From positions 1,159,091-1,223,090 of the forward strand of contig NZ_CP012036.1 of NCBI RefSeq assembly GCF_001298445.1: a DNA stretch of 64,000 nt, in the 5' to 3' direction. Position 1 is the stretch's first letter. The number at the start of each line of letters is the position of its first letter. Below, in pieces: positions 55,124 to 64,000 of the stretch. The position numbers were made by a program, and so were the translations under genes. Source of the stretch: Nostoc piscinale CENA21. GTDB taxonomy: Bacteria > Cyanobacteriota > Cyanobacteriia > Cyanobacteriales > Nostocaceae. The notes beneath the pieces were generated by a model that ran no database searches, was not told where the DNA came from, and saw only the letters and a program-made list of their open reading frames with translations.

Positions 55124-55984
55124 ATGCAAAACCGCAATTTGTCTACCGTCACCGGCACTTCCAGAAGACCATTACCAACTCTGAGCGACAATAGCAGATG
55201 CTTCCTTGAAATCAGAGACGTTAGCAAAGTTTACCCCACCAAGAAAGGCCCTTTCACTGTACTGGATGGTGTTAACCTCCAGGTGAACCAAGGTGAATTT
55301 ATTTGTGTGATTGGTCACTCTGGTTGTGGCAAATCTACACTGCTGAATATGGTTTCTGGTTTCAATTTCCCCACATCTGGGCAAGTGTTACTCGAAGGTC
55401 AACCCATCACCAAGCCAGGCCCAGACCGGATGGTTGTGTTTCAAAACTACGCCCTGTTACCTTGGCGGACTGCATTTGAAAATATTTACTTAGCGGTGAA
55501 TGCAGTTTACCCCAACAAAATGGAAGCAGAGAAAAGGGCAATTGTCCGCGACCATTTGGCAATGGTGGGACTAGCTGACGCAATGGACAAAAAGCCGATG
55601 CAAATGTCTGGCGGGATGAGACAGCGCGTTTCGATCGCGCGGGCTTTGGCAATTCGTCCGAAAGTGCTAATTTTAGATGAACCTTTCGGGGCGTTAGATG
55701 CAATTACCAAAGAAGAATTACAAGAAGAACTGCTGAAAATTTGGAACGATAATCGCTGCACAGTGTTGATGATTACCCATGACATCGATGAAGCGTTGTT
55801 TTTAGCAGATAAGTTAGTGATGATGACTAATGGCCCTCATGCCAAAATTGGCGAAGTCATGGAAATTCCCTTTTCTCGTCCCCGCGATCGCGCCCGCATC
55901 ATGGAAGATCCACAATATTACAAGCTGCGTAACTATGCCTTAGACTTCCTGTTCAATCGTTTTGCTCACGATGATGTGGGTTAA
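55124..55984 (+). CDS. nrtD: Nitrate ABC transporter ATPase NrtD
   Basis: About 286 residues from the ATG at 55124 (MQNRNLSTV); the frame is open back to 55025 but that part overlaps repeat-flanking sequence. Walker A is GHSGCGKSTLLNM, signature MSGGMRQRVSIARALAIRPK, Walker B LILDEPFGALDAI, with ITHDIDEALFLADKLVMMTN. It pairs with NrtC to power nitrate uptake. narB is not found downstream. Confidence 0.93.
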   Translation: MQNRNLSTVTGTSRRPLPTLSDNSRCFLEIRDVSKVYPTKKGPFTVLDGVNLQVNQGEFICVIGHSGCGKSTLLNMVSGFNFPTSGQVLLEGQPITKPGPDRMVVFQNYALLPWRTAFENIYLAVNAVYPNKMEAEKRAIVRDHLAMVGLADAMDKKPMQMSGGMRQRVSIARALAIRPKVLILDEPFGALDAITKEELQEELLKIWNDNRCTVLMITHDIDEALFLADKLVMMTNGPHAKIGEVMEIPFSRPRDRARIMEDPQYYKLRNYALDFLFNRFAHDDVG

Positions 55985-56372
55985 GAGTTTCTCCCGACGA
56001 CAAAGGTTAGCTATGTAGCAAAAGATAAAAGGTAAAATCACTTGCCTTTTGTCTTTTGCTTTATTTTTTATCTAGCTGACTTGAAAGTGCTGAGTGCTGA
56101 GTAAAAATACTAATACCACTTTCATCGCCAAGCATAAAACTGGTTTTATCGGGGCTGCCTTCTGCGATAAAAATAAACCCCAGTGATTGTAGAGAAGTTG
56201 TATACAAAATCTCTACAAGTTTGGGATCAAAATTCCGCATAAATTGTTTATATGTAAGCCAAAAGCCGAAATTCATCATAAATTTTATACAGTGGCAGGT
56301 TGAAATTACACCTCTACTCCCAGTCAGCGCCCCTTGTCCTATTATTTACTCCGTTATTACCGCCAAATACTT
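55985..56372. other. Intergenic region after nrtD
   Basis: Contains a GTGCTGAGTGCTGAG repeat near 56085-56100. A minus-strand frame (56061-56279, 72 codons, with FDPKLVEILYTTSLQSLGFI) looks protein-like but has no ribosome-binding site and ends in the repeat; a small or decayed gene is possible. Confidence 0.4.
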
Positions 56373-57512
56373 ATGTCTTCAGCGTTTGATCCATCTTTAG
56401 CGAGTGCCAGAATTGACAAGTTTTGGGAACTATCCGCCAGATTTGGACAAGAGGATAGTGCAAAAAACATCTACTTAAATGAAATTGTCAGCGATCGCTA
56501 TACTCTGGTGAATGGTCTGCAAATACTCCGGGATGAATTACAATTTGCTGGGGCGAGTATTTCGGATTTAAAAGCTTGTGCGGCCGATTTGAGTTTACCG
56601 AGTGTTGTCACAACTTTGGCATATACTAACTGTGGCGATCGCATTCACCAAGGCGAGTCTACCAGAACTTATCGTGATGTGGTTGCTTCCCGGTTTGCCA
56701 CTTTATCAGAAATTGGCGAGTTAAAAACAGAGACGTTTTTCCCCACCGGTGGCGGGACTGATGATGGTGCAACCTTAGCCCATGTCACCATCGCCCATCA
56801 ATTAGATGAAACTTGGCGCAGCCAAATTTATGCAGGTAATTCTCAATCTTTTATTCTCGCCGCCCTCGATTTAAAAACCCATGTCGGACGTTTAGATTTA
56901 GGCGAACAATTAATCTACGGCAAAACCCAAGAATCTTTGTGGCGTGAACCCCGTGCGGCTTGTGGGGCAATTGTCGGCGCACTGACACATTTCAATTCCC
57001 GCAACATCGTCCATCAACGCCTACGCCGTGACATCGGCGAAGAAAATTACGAGTTTCTTTCATCCCAGCAGATTTTAGCTGACGATGGTACAGATATTAC
57101 AATGGCTGTGGCAGCTGCGATCGTCGCTATTCGCGGACTGGAAAAAACAGCCATTGCTTTAGGCAAAGAAATGGATGAAAGAGGTATGGCGCATCTCACC
57201 GCTACCACTACCGTCAATGTCCCCTTCCGCGATGACCCAGTAATTTATTTAGCCAGGGCGACCGTATTTAATGGTTTAATTCGCATCCAAGGTTTAGGCG
57301 CAGATGCCAGTAAATACAGTGGTAAAATCATTCATCATCTGGGCGAAAAACATTTGCAGCTAATTTACGATGACCTCGATAACGATAATTTAGCGATCGA
57401 AGAAATTCCTTACAGAACCCGAAAACCCGTTGTACAAACCTATGACCCACAGTTGGATATTACTGTTATAGATTTGGGGAGTGGGGAATTGGGAGTAGAG
57501 AATGGGGTGTAA
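56373..57512 (+). CDS. Conserved protein of unknown function
   Basis: About 379 residues from the ATG at 56373 (MSSAFDPSLASARIDKFWEL); the frame is open 13 codons further up. Soluble, with no signal peptide. Visible blocks: TFFPTGGGTDDGATLAHVTI, LDLKTHVGRLDLGEQLIYGK, CGAIVGALTHFNSRNIVHQR and TATTTVNVPFRDDPVIYLAR. I do not recognise a catalytic motif. The last codons (GSGELGVENGV) overlap simple GGGGAGTGGGGAATT sequence. Its position downstream of nrtD does not by itself imply a nitrate role. Confidence 0.6.
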   Translation: MSSAFDPSLASARIDKFWELSARFGQEDSAKNIYLNEIVSDRYTLVNGLQILRDELQFAGASISDLKACAADLSLPSVVTTLAYTNCGDRIHQGESTRTYRDVVASRFATLSEIGELKTETFFPTGGGTDDGATLAHVTIAHQLDETWRSQIYAGNSQSFILAALDLKTHVGRLDLGEQLIYGKTQESLWREPRAACGAIVGALTHFNSRNIVHQRLRRDIGEENYEFLSSQQILADDGTDITMAVAAAIVAIRGLEKTAIALGKEMDERGMAHLTATTTVNVPFRDDPVIYLARATVFNGLIRIQGLGADASKYSGKIIHHLGEKHLQLIYDDLDNDNLAIEEIPYRTRKPVVQTYDPQLDITVIDLGSGELGVENGV

Positions 57513-57518
57513 GAATAG

Positions 57519-57658
57519 AACTGACGCACAAGGACAAGGATTATCTGTGGAGAGTGGGTGTAAGGGTGAAGGGGTGTAAGGGTTTGGAATATATACACCC
57601 CTTCAACCTCATACCCCTACACCCTTATTTCTGAAGGTGTATAGTTTTTCCGCGTCAA
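57519..57658. repeat. MITE-like element, divergent copy 3
   Basis: About 140 bp with shortened ends (ACTGACGCACAAGG ... TTTTCCGCGTCA) and the same GGGTGTAAGGGTG / CACCCTTACAC-type interior as 15523-15672 and 26691-26832. Its right end overlaps the last codons of the MFS gene. Confidence 0.7.
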
Positions 57659-58816
57659 GACAGCGAAACATAAAACCAGAAAGGTAAGAGTACCAGCTAA
57701 ATACAAGGGATAGCTATAGGTTTGGGGATAAGATTGATTGATGAGCATACCTGCAATCACAGGCCCAACGCCGTTGGAAATGCTTAAATAAGAAGCGTTC
57801 AAACCCATTGCTGTACCTTGTTCTTGAGATTTGGCGTTGAGGGAAATCAACGTATTAATCATGGGTTGAACTAAAGAGTTAAATAGTGAATAGACAATAC
57901 TAACTACGACAAAATAAATAATATTGTGCCAAATTGGCATGATGATAAATGATAAACTGCGGATAAATAAAGCCAAAAATAATATACTCACAATATTAAA
58001 TTTGCGGCTGAGAATTGACACTCCCCAAGTTTGCATAATTGTACCCAGCGCCCCAAATAAGATGAACACGAGTGTCAAAGATTGGCTATTTTGTCCTAAA
58101 ACCTGAATAAAGTAAGGTTGAAAGGCATAGGTAAAAATTGTAAAAGTTGTCCCAATAAAAAAATTAATAATTAGCAAGATACCTATTTTTGGGATTGCTA
58201 AACCGCGAATTAAATTACCTAAGCCGAGGTCAAAAAGATTATTTGCTTTCGCTGCTTTGGTTTGTAGTGTTTCTGGCAAAAAGAAAATAGTAATTAATAG
58301 TGCTAAAAATGCGATCGCACCAGAAACTAAAAATGCTGCCCCCAGAGAAAATTGCTGCGCCAGCAAACTCGTAACTGGCCCCAACACAAAGCCTAAACCA
58401 AAGGCGGCACCGTTAATGCCAAAGGCTTTGGCGCGGTTTTCCGGTGTGGTGACATCAGAAATAATCGCCTGGGCCACCGAAGCATTTCCGCCCGTAATCC
58501 CATCCAGAAATCGGGCGAAGAATAGCCAAGTTGCGGTGGTTGCTGTACCTGCGATCGCATTAGCAATCACAGTCCCCGCCAAACTAATGATTAATAAAGG
58601 TTTACGTCCAAAGCGATCGGATAATTTACCAATGACTGGGGTAGCAAAAAACTGAGATATTGAATAAATCGAAAATAACAAACTGGTCTGAAAATCACTC
58701 AAGCCAAATTGTTTGCCATAAAGATAGATAATAGGAATTAAAATTGTCAGACTGAGGGAATTAATAAAGGCAACTAAAGCGGTAATCCAGAAATTTCGGT
58801 TCATTGGCAGTGTCAC
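57617..58816 (-). CDS. MFS transporter (drug/multi-solute exporter type)
   Basis: A 399-residue, 12-helix MFS protein of the tetracycline-exporter-like group. The A-motif is GKLSDRFGRKPLLIISLAG between helices 2 and 3, and the C-motif region is GFVLGPVTSLL. Substrate unknown. The last 13 residues (KNYTPSEIRV end) are encoded inside the MITE-like element, so its original C-terminus may have been replaced. Confidence 0.87.
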   Translation of the reverse strand: MTLPMNRNFWITALVAFINSLSLTILIPIIYLYGKQFGLSDFQTSLLFSIYSISQFFATPVIGKLSDRFGRKPLLIISLAGTVIANAIAGTATTATWLFFARFLDGITGGNASVAQAIISDVTTPENRAKAFGINGAAFGLGFVLGPVTSLLAQQFSLGAAFLVSGAIAFLALLITIFFLPETLQTKAAKANNLFDLGLGNLIRGLAIPKIGILLIINFFIGTTFTIFTYAFQPYFIQVLGQNSQSLTLVFILFGALGTIMQTWGVSILSRKFNIVSILFLALFIRSLSFIIMPIWHNIIYFVVVSIVYSLFNSLVQPMINTLISLNAKSQEQGTAMGLNASYLSISNGVGPVIAGMLINQSYPQTYSYPLYLAGTLTFLVLCFAVLTRKNYTPSEIRV

Positions 58817-58911
58817 AGCGCCCAGTATTACTTAGCCACTGCACTGTATCAGAAAACAGGGGCTTGTAACTCTAGTGATCATAATGATTTGCCGTTATTT
58901 TAGCTACACCA

Positions 58912-59826
58912 ATGAAATTTCAATTTAAAAAACCTGCACGCCAGCAACGACAACGTTCACAACCCATTGTCCACCTCAAGTACCACAATGGTAATATCGA
59001 GATTAAGGGTTTAGGTGTCTGGCATTCTTACTGGCGCGATCCCTACCATTTACTCTTGACAATTCCCTGGTCTGGATTTGTACTAGTAATTTTTGTTGTT
59101 TACGTAGCTATTAATACCCTATTTGCTTTGGCGTATTTATTGGGCGGAGATTGCATTGCTAATGCCCGTCCCGGTTCTTTTTTAGATGTTTTTTTCTTTA
59201 GTGTGCAAACTCTGGCATCTATTGGTTATGGGGCAATGTATCCCAAGACAAACTATGCCAATATTATTGTGACGATTGAAGCGATCGCAGGTGTCATGGG
59301 AATTGCCATGATGACGGGGTTGGCCTTTGCCCGGTTTTCTCGGCCAACAGCCCGTGTCATTTTTAGCCGTGTGGCGGTGATTGTTCCCTATGAACAAGCG
59401 CCAACTCTTATGTTTCGCACCGCCAACCAGCGACGTAATTTCATTGTAGAAGCGCAGATGCGGGTTTATCTGATGCGTGATGAAATTACCGCCGAAGGTG
59501 AGTTTATGCGCCGCATTTATGACCTCAAACTTGTCCGACAGCAAACCCCTGGCTTCGCTTTAAGTTGGTCAGTTATGCACATCATTGATGAATCTAGCCC
59601 TTTATATGGGGTGACACCAGATTCTTTAAATCAAACCAATAGTATGTTGATGATCTCTTTAACAGGCATTGATGAAACAGTCGCACAAGTTGTTCATGCA
59701 CGTCATAGTTACGGTGCTAACGATATTTTATGGAATCATCGATTTGTCGATATCCTGCATCACACCTCCAATGGACATCGTTACATCGACTACAACAATT
59801 TCCATGATGTTTTGCCGTTGGAGTAA
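58912..59826 (+). CDS. Inward-rectifier potassium channel (KirBac type)
   Basis: A 304-residue two-helix channel. TM1 is PWSGFVLVIFVVYVAINTLF, the pore helix and filter are FSVQTLASIGYGAMYP (selectivity GYG), and TM2 is TIEAIAGVMGIAMMTGLAFA. A cytoplasmic immunoglobulin-like domain follows (NFIVEAQMRVYLMRDE, SWSVMHIIDESSPLYG). It assembles as a tetramer for potassium flux. Divergent from the MFS gene. Confidence 0.93.
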   Translation: MKFQFKKPARQQRQRSQPIVHLKYHNGNIEIKGLGVWHSYWRDPYHLLLTIPWSGFVLVIFVVYVAINTLFALAYLLGGDCIANARPGSFLDVFFFSVQTLASIGYGAMYPKTNYANIIVTIEAIAGVMGIAMMTGLAFARFSRPTARVIFSRVAVIVPYEQAPTLMFRTANQRRNFIVEAQMRVYLMRDEITAEGEFMRRIYDLKLVRQQTPGFALSWSVMHIIDESSPLYGVTPDSLNQTNSMLMISLTGIDETVAQVVHARHSYGANDILWNHRFVDILHHTSNGHRYIDYNNFHDVLPLE

Positions 59827-59922
59827 TCCCATTTCACAAAAAATCTGATACAGATGTAAACTCTAAAATCCTTGCTAAATCTAAGTTTTTTAATTGCGTT
59901 AGCGAGGAACGAGCGTCGCGTC

Positions 59923-59957
59923 ATTGCGAATTGCGAATTGTGAATTGCGAATTGATA
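59923..59957. repeat. Heptamer tandem repeat (STRR type)
   Basis: ATTGCGA, ATTGCGA, ATTGTGA, ATTGCGA, ATTGATA: five consecutive 7-bp units. Confidence 0.7.
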
Positions 59958-60032
59958 TAAAGCCGAGTGCTATTAGTTTTAACGCAGAAGTTAGCGCCGA
60001 GGAACAAAAAGCTTTTTATTAAAAATGATTGA

Positions 60033-60311
60033 CTATTGTTGAGGATTATTGCTACCAAGTGCCTCTTTGGTAATTTCTAGTTGTTTTTTGGCACGTTTTA
60101 ATTGTTTCCACAAAGTCTTGATTTGCTGATAAGCTTCTTCTGGGGAAAGTTTACCGTTAGTTTGCAGATTACTAATGTAGCTGACTCTTTGAGCAAATTC
60201 TTGTAGACTCGCGTTAAACACTAGGTATTCTGGTTTGAATTGACCATAATAGCAACTGCGAGGATAAAGAAAATCAGAGAGATTTGAGAGAAAATCTGAT
60301 TGATCTGCCAT
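60033..60311 (-). CDS. Small conserved cyanobacterial protein, probably DUF7219
   Basis: A 92-residue soluble, mostly helical protein: FLYPRSCYYGQFKPEYLVFN, FAQRVSYISNLQTNGKLSPE, and IKTLWKQLKRAKKQL. The FLYPRS-YYG and NLETNGKxSPEEAY blocks recur in a cyanobacterial family that I believe is DUF7219; function unknown. Monocistronic. Confidence 0.65.
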   Translation of the reverse strand: MADQSDFLSNLSDFLYPRSCYYGQFKPEYLVFNASLQEFAQRVSYISNLQTNGKLSPEEAYQQIKTLWKQLKRAKKQLEITKEALGSNNPQQ

Positions 60312-60649
60312 AATTATTTAAACTTTGCGAATTTAATAAAAACCAGTAGTTGAGAAACTTTAGCATACATTCTGTAAAGACAAAGTAAGCACAGATACAG
60401 GTATGCGGCATCGTGGGACGATGCTAACTATAGCGAAGTGCTGAGTAGGAATCCGGTATTCTCAGGTTTTTCAAACATAAACATAGTCCTAACATCTGCT
60501 TCGCCTGCTATATCTGTAAAAATTAGATGATCTTGGATCTATACCAGTAAAGTTGGTATTAACAGTATACTAACAGAGTCTGAAAAAGTGTAGCTAAATT
60601 AACTTTTGTCGATTAATCGTTAATTTACATATCCTGTAGCGGATGAGGA
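60312..60649. other. Intergenic region upstream of the CHAT gene pair
   Basis: About 340 bases with no gene or strong hairpin. Promoters of the small gene and the CHAT locus are expected here. Confidence 0.4.
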
Positions 60650-62178
60650 ATGTATTTTATATATAAAAATACTGAGAAAGATAAAATGCCGAGTTACTTC
60701 ACACAATCAATTTGCCTAATTATGATGGCGATCGCATCTTTGAATAATATCAATATTTTCTTCAAAGATCAGGTTGTAGCCCAAACTATAAATGCAGAGC
60801 AATTCCCAGTAAATATATTAGGCGATCGTATATTTACATTAGCAGTCAAGACTGCATCCATTTTTGAAAGAAACACTAGGCCATTGGCAATCACAGCTAC
60901 ACAAACAAAGTCCGCCTATACTGATTATCTTAAAACCCGCGCAGGAGGTGAGGGGGTCGCAGTCTTGGCGGTTCCCGTCGATTGCGACCCCCCGAACCCG
61001 AAGGGGTTTAGTTTGTATAGCCCCAGACTTCAGTCTGAGGGCTATGTGCTGAATGTGGATGCGATCGCTGTTAATTCTGCTACTGAACAGATTCAGCAAG
61101 TTGCTAAACAACAAAATGCCACCCTTGTGCAGTATTCAATTATTAATGATGAATTTACGATTGCTGGCAAAAAACAAACTAGAGAATCAGAACTCTATAT
61201 TTGGGTAATTCAACCAACAGGAGATATAGCCTTTCGTAAAGTTGATATTAAATCATTGTGGCAAAAACAAAACACATCCCTAGCTGATTTAATTGCTCGC
61301 AGTCGTTTGTCTATTGGGGTGAGAGGTAATTATAATTATCTCAAGCGTAATCAACTTAAAGATGACTTCCAAAAACTATATGAATTATTAATTAAACCTA
61401 TTAAAAAATTATTACCACAGCAACAAAATACAGATGTTGTTTTTATTTCCCAAGGCGAATTATTTCTTGTACCTTTTGCCGCCTTACAAGATACAAAAGG
61501 TAAATATTTAATTGAGCAATATGCAATTGCCACTGCACCTTCTATTCAAGCCTTAAATTTACTTTATCAGCGAAAAAAAACAATATTAAAAATGTCAATC
61601 GAGATATTTTAGTAGTGGGTAATCCTATAATACAATCTGATCGAAGAGAACCGCTTCAGCTACTAGGTGCAGAACAAGAAGCAAAAGCGATCGCGCAGTT
61701 ATTTAACACCCAACCACTCATAGGTAATGCCGCAACCGAAACCGCAGTTGTACAACGAATGCCGCAAGCCAAAATTATTCATTTAGCAACAAAAGCATAT
61801 CTCAATAATCAGCAAGGTTTAGCTTTCACACCCTCCACTCAAGATGACGGCTTACTCACACCCGCAGAAATTCAAAAATTAAAATTAACAGCAGATTTAG
61901 TTGTCTTAAGTGCCAACGATACGGCAATCGGGAAAATCACAAATGATGGTGTTATTGGCTTATCACGTTCTTTCTTGTCGGCGGGAGTTTCCAGTGTGAT
62001 TGCTTCTTTATGGGATATATCAGATCAACCAACCGCATTTTTAATGACAAAATTTTATCAAAAACTCCATGAAAAACCAGATAAAGCAGCAGCCTTGCGT
62101 TATGCGATGCTAGAAACTAAGAAAAAATACCCAAACCCCAGAGATTGGGCAGCTTTTACTTTAATTGGCTTGTTGTAA
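60650..62178 (+). CDS. Exported CHAT-domain protein lacking catalytic residues (frameshifted)
   Basis: The N-terminus (from M1 or M13 at 60686) has a signal-like hydrophobic stretch. The CHAT fold follows (VVFISQGELFLVPFAALQD). The frame breaks at eight A's (61563-61570): nine A's would give QRKKNNIKNVNRDILVVGNP and continue to 62178. In the second part the usual catalytic His of LATHG is LATKA, and the catalytic Cys of SACDT is SANDT, so peptidase activity should be absent. An in-frame palindromic insertion lies at 60942-61048. The TPR gene follows after 12-21 bases. It may be a pseudoenzyme or a decaying gene. Confidence 0.75.
60942..61048. repeat. Palindromic repeat inserted in frame within the CHAT gene
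   Basis: A perfect 10-bp stem GGGGGTCGCA / TGCGACCCCC (60952-60961 with 60983-60992), followed by TTTGTATAGCCCCAGACTTC and CAGTCTGAGGGCTA, the terminal part of repeat type B. It keeps the frame open and adds about 35 residues rich in Pro and Gly. Confidence 0.65.
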
Positions 62179-62190
62179 TTTGAAATTAGG

Positions 62191-64000
62191 ATGAGAATTA
62201 TGAGTGATATCTACATACGCAAAAGCAAAATTATTTTAATAGCTTTCAATACTTTTCTAGTAACAATTGCACCGACATTTGCAAATAATTCCTACAAATT
62301 TCTCTTTACAAAACAGGTTTTAGCGCAAACATTTACAAATCATCAAGCTGAAGCAGATAAACTCTGGCTCAAAGGTATTGAACAGTTTGATAACATTCAA
62401 TTTTCAGCAGCATTACAATCTTGGGAACAAGCATTGTCTCTGTATCGAAAAAATAAAGACCGTCAAAGCGAAGGGAGAATTTTAGGAAATATAGGAATTG
62501 CTTACAGCTATTTATATAATTACAATAAAGCTATTGATTATCTTCAAAAATCTTTACTTATTGCCCAAGAAATTAAAGACCGTCAAGGCGAAAGCTTGGC
62601 TTTAGGCTATTTAGGCTTTACTCATTCTTATTATTTATTTAGAGACTATCAAAAAGCCCTTGAATACTATACAAAAAGTTTAGATATAGCGAAAGAAATC
62701 AAATATCGTCAAGGTGAATTATGGAATTTAGAAAATTTGGGAGACTTTTATTTTTATTATACTTATTTGATTTGGAAACATGCAATTATCTTTGATAAAA
62801 AAGCGATTGAATCTTACGAAAAATCTCTAGCGATCGCCAAAGAAATAAATGATTACCAAGGACAAGTATCTGCCTTGATGAATTTGTATAAATCTTATTT
62901 AACTTTAGGTGATTATGAAACAGCAATTAAATACAAACAAGAATATCTAGATTTAATCAAAAAACTTCCCACACCTTTACCAGCTAATTTACTCCCACCA
63001 TTAAGAACATCACAAGCATTAACCAAGACTACTGCGTTTCTTAAAGCTGAAGCTGAACGAATAAATGGAGAAGGATTGAACTCGTATCAAAATTTAGATT
63101 TTGAAACAACATTAGAAAGTTGGCAAAAATCTCTAAATCTATATATAAAAATCAAAGACTCCTACGGAGAAAGTAAGACTCTAAGATATTTAGGGATGTC
63201 CTATATTGACTTAGGTAACTTTCCTACTGCTATTGACTATTTTCAAAAGAGTTTAGCTATTGCTAGAAAAGCTAAAGACCGTTACAACGAAAGTTGGAGT
63301 TTGGGATTTTTAGGGCTGGTTTATATCAAAATGGTTGAATCAGCTAAAGCTATTGATTTTTTGAATCAAAGCCTAGTATTTAACAAAGAAATTAAAGATG
63401 ATAATACAGAATTTTTTATATTAGATAATTTGACTAATCGAGAATTATGGCTATTGAGTAATTTAGGTAAGGCTTATTTTTTAGCGGGTGATTACGCTAA
63501 AGCTCTTGAGAAATATCAGCAATCCTTAAAAATAGCAAGAGAAACTCAAAACTCTTATATGGAGGCAACTGCTTTGGGTAATATAGGAAATCTTCATCTT
63601 CAAGAAACTAATTATTCAAAAGCAATTGATTATTTAGAAAGAAGTTCAGAAATTTTCTTAAAAAGAACTGTATCAGAGCAGAATGGTTATCAAGAGAGAG
63701 GTGAAATTTTAACCAAGCTAGGCAATGCTTATCGTAAATCTGGCAATCTTGATGAAGCGGTCAAAGCACTATATTATGCAATTGATACATGGGAAGATGT
63801 CAGAAAAAAATTTAACAGATATCAATAAAATATCTGTTTTTGAAACACAAGCTGATGCTTATCAAATATTACAACAAGTTTTCATTGAGCAGCAAAATTA
63901 TGATAATGCTCTAGAAACTGCTGAAAAAGGTCGTGCAAGAGCATTTGTTGATTTACTAAATACACGTTTATCTACTAAAACTAATGATAGTATTACCCAA
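62191..64000 (+). CDS. Exported TPR protein, probably TPR-CHAT (frameshifted, runs off window)
   Basis: A signal-like hydrophobic segment (IILIAFNTFLVTIAPTFA) is followed by about ten TPR units of about 40 residues (for example AIDYLQKSLLIAQEIKDRQG, TAIDYFQKSLAIARKAKDRY). M1 at 62191 or M4 at 62200, the latter with AGGA in front. The frame stops at 63828, but six instead of seven A's (63794-63800) gives NLTDINKISVFETQADAYQI and stays open to the window end (ALETAEKGRARAFVDLLNTR), the usual lead-in to a CHAT domain. Active CHAT residues would lie outside. Confidence 0.8.

Noticed and set aside
50083..55984. Bicarbonate transporter cmpABCD instead of nrtABCD
   Set aside because: The operon layout is identical in both, but the binding-protein sequence agrees with nitrate types; a minor doubt remains without alignment.
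1..64000. tRNA, rRNA or CRISPR array
   Set aside because: No T-loop GTTCRANYC pattern in a cloverleaf context, no rRNA-like stretches, and no evenly spaced repeats with unique spacers; the 21-bp array has no spacers.

Overview
The window is chromosomal DNA from a filamentous, probably heterocyst-forming cyanobacterium (Nostocales). The evidence is the very frequent HIP1 octamer GCGATCGC, typical cyanobacterial genes (rbcR, ndhF1, ndhD1, nrtABCD, a LabA-like NYN protein, DUF4327), a CRP-family regulator that closely resembles DevH, and intergenic runs of tandem heptamers (STRR-type repeats) known from heterocystous species. I see no rRNA, tRNA, CRISPR array or prophage.

Layout. 1-4 kb: 3' end of a molybdopterin oxidoreductase, an ADP-ribosylglycohydrolase and a kinase-FGE fusion. 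4.0-4.8 kb: an IS1-family element with inverted ends. 4.8-7.5 kb: a heme-oxygenase-like enzyme with a co-directional small peptide gene, then two convergent ribbon-helix-helix genes. 7.5-20 kb: housekeeping and regulatory genes (comB-like, Uma2, BlaI/M56, Psb35-like, TerB, rsmB, arfB, ppk2, a two-component pair, LabA-like). 20.2-21.7 kb: an ORF-free stretch with two plus-strand terminators. 21.7-31 kb: SGNH hydrolase, a PlsY/PEP-synthase-like fusion with a cupin, a decayed SulP/antiporter locus, GNAT, Uma2 and nuclease-like genes. 31-41 kb: ndhD1, a PAS kinase, ndhF1, a thioredoxin, NnrU and rbcR. 41-47 kb: kinase plus PstS-like protein, DevH-like regulator, DALR protein, a probable small RNA and a HAD phosphatase. 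47-50 kb: a PEP-CTERM protein and an EEP nuclease. 50-56 kb: the nitrate transporter nrtABCD, with repeats in every spacer. 56-64 kb: an unknown conserved gene, MFS exporter, Kir channel, a small protein, and a CHAT / TPR(-CHAT) gene pair that runs off the window.

Three themes stand out. First, at least six genes are split by a one-base change inside a run of 7-10 A or T, which means either homopolymer sequencing error or real slippage/recoding. Second, small repeats are everywhere: a MITE-like family, a second dispersed element, heptamer arrays, and an array of eleven exact 21-bp units between nrtC and nrtD. Third, there are several gene relics: a chimeric transposase, a fused SulP/antiporter remnant, a degraded PstS copy and a degraded repeat protein.

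Candidates for something undescribed are the heme-oxygenase-like enzyme with its adjacent peptide, the 21-bp array, an ORF-less promoter/terminator unit near 46.0 kb, and a CHAT protein that has lost both catalytic residues next to its TPR partner.
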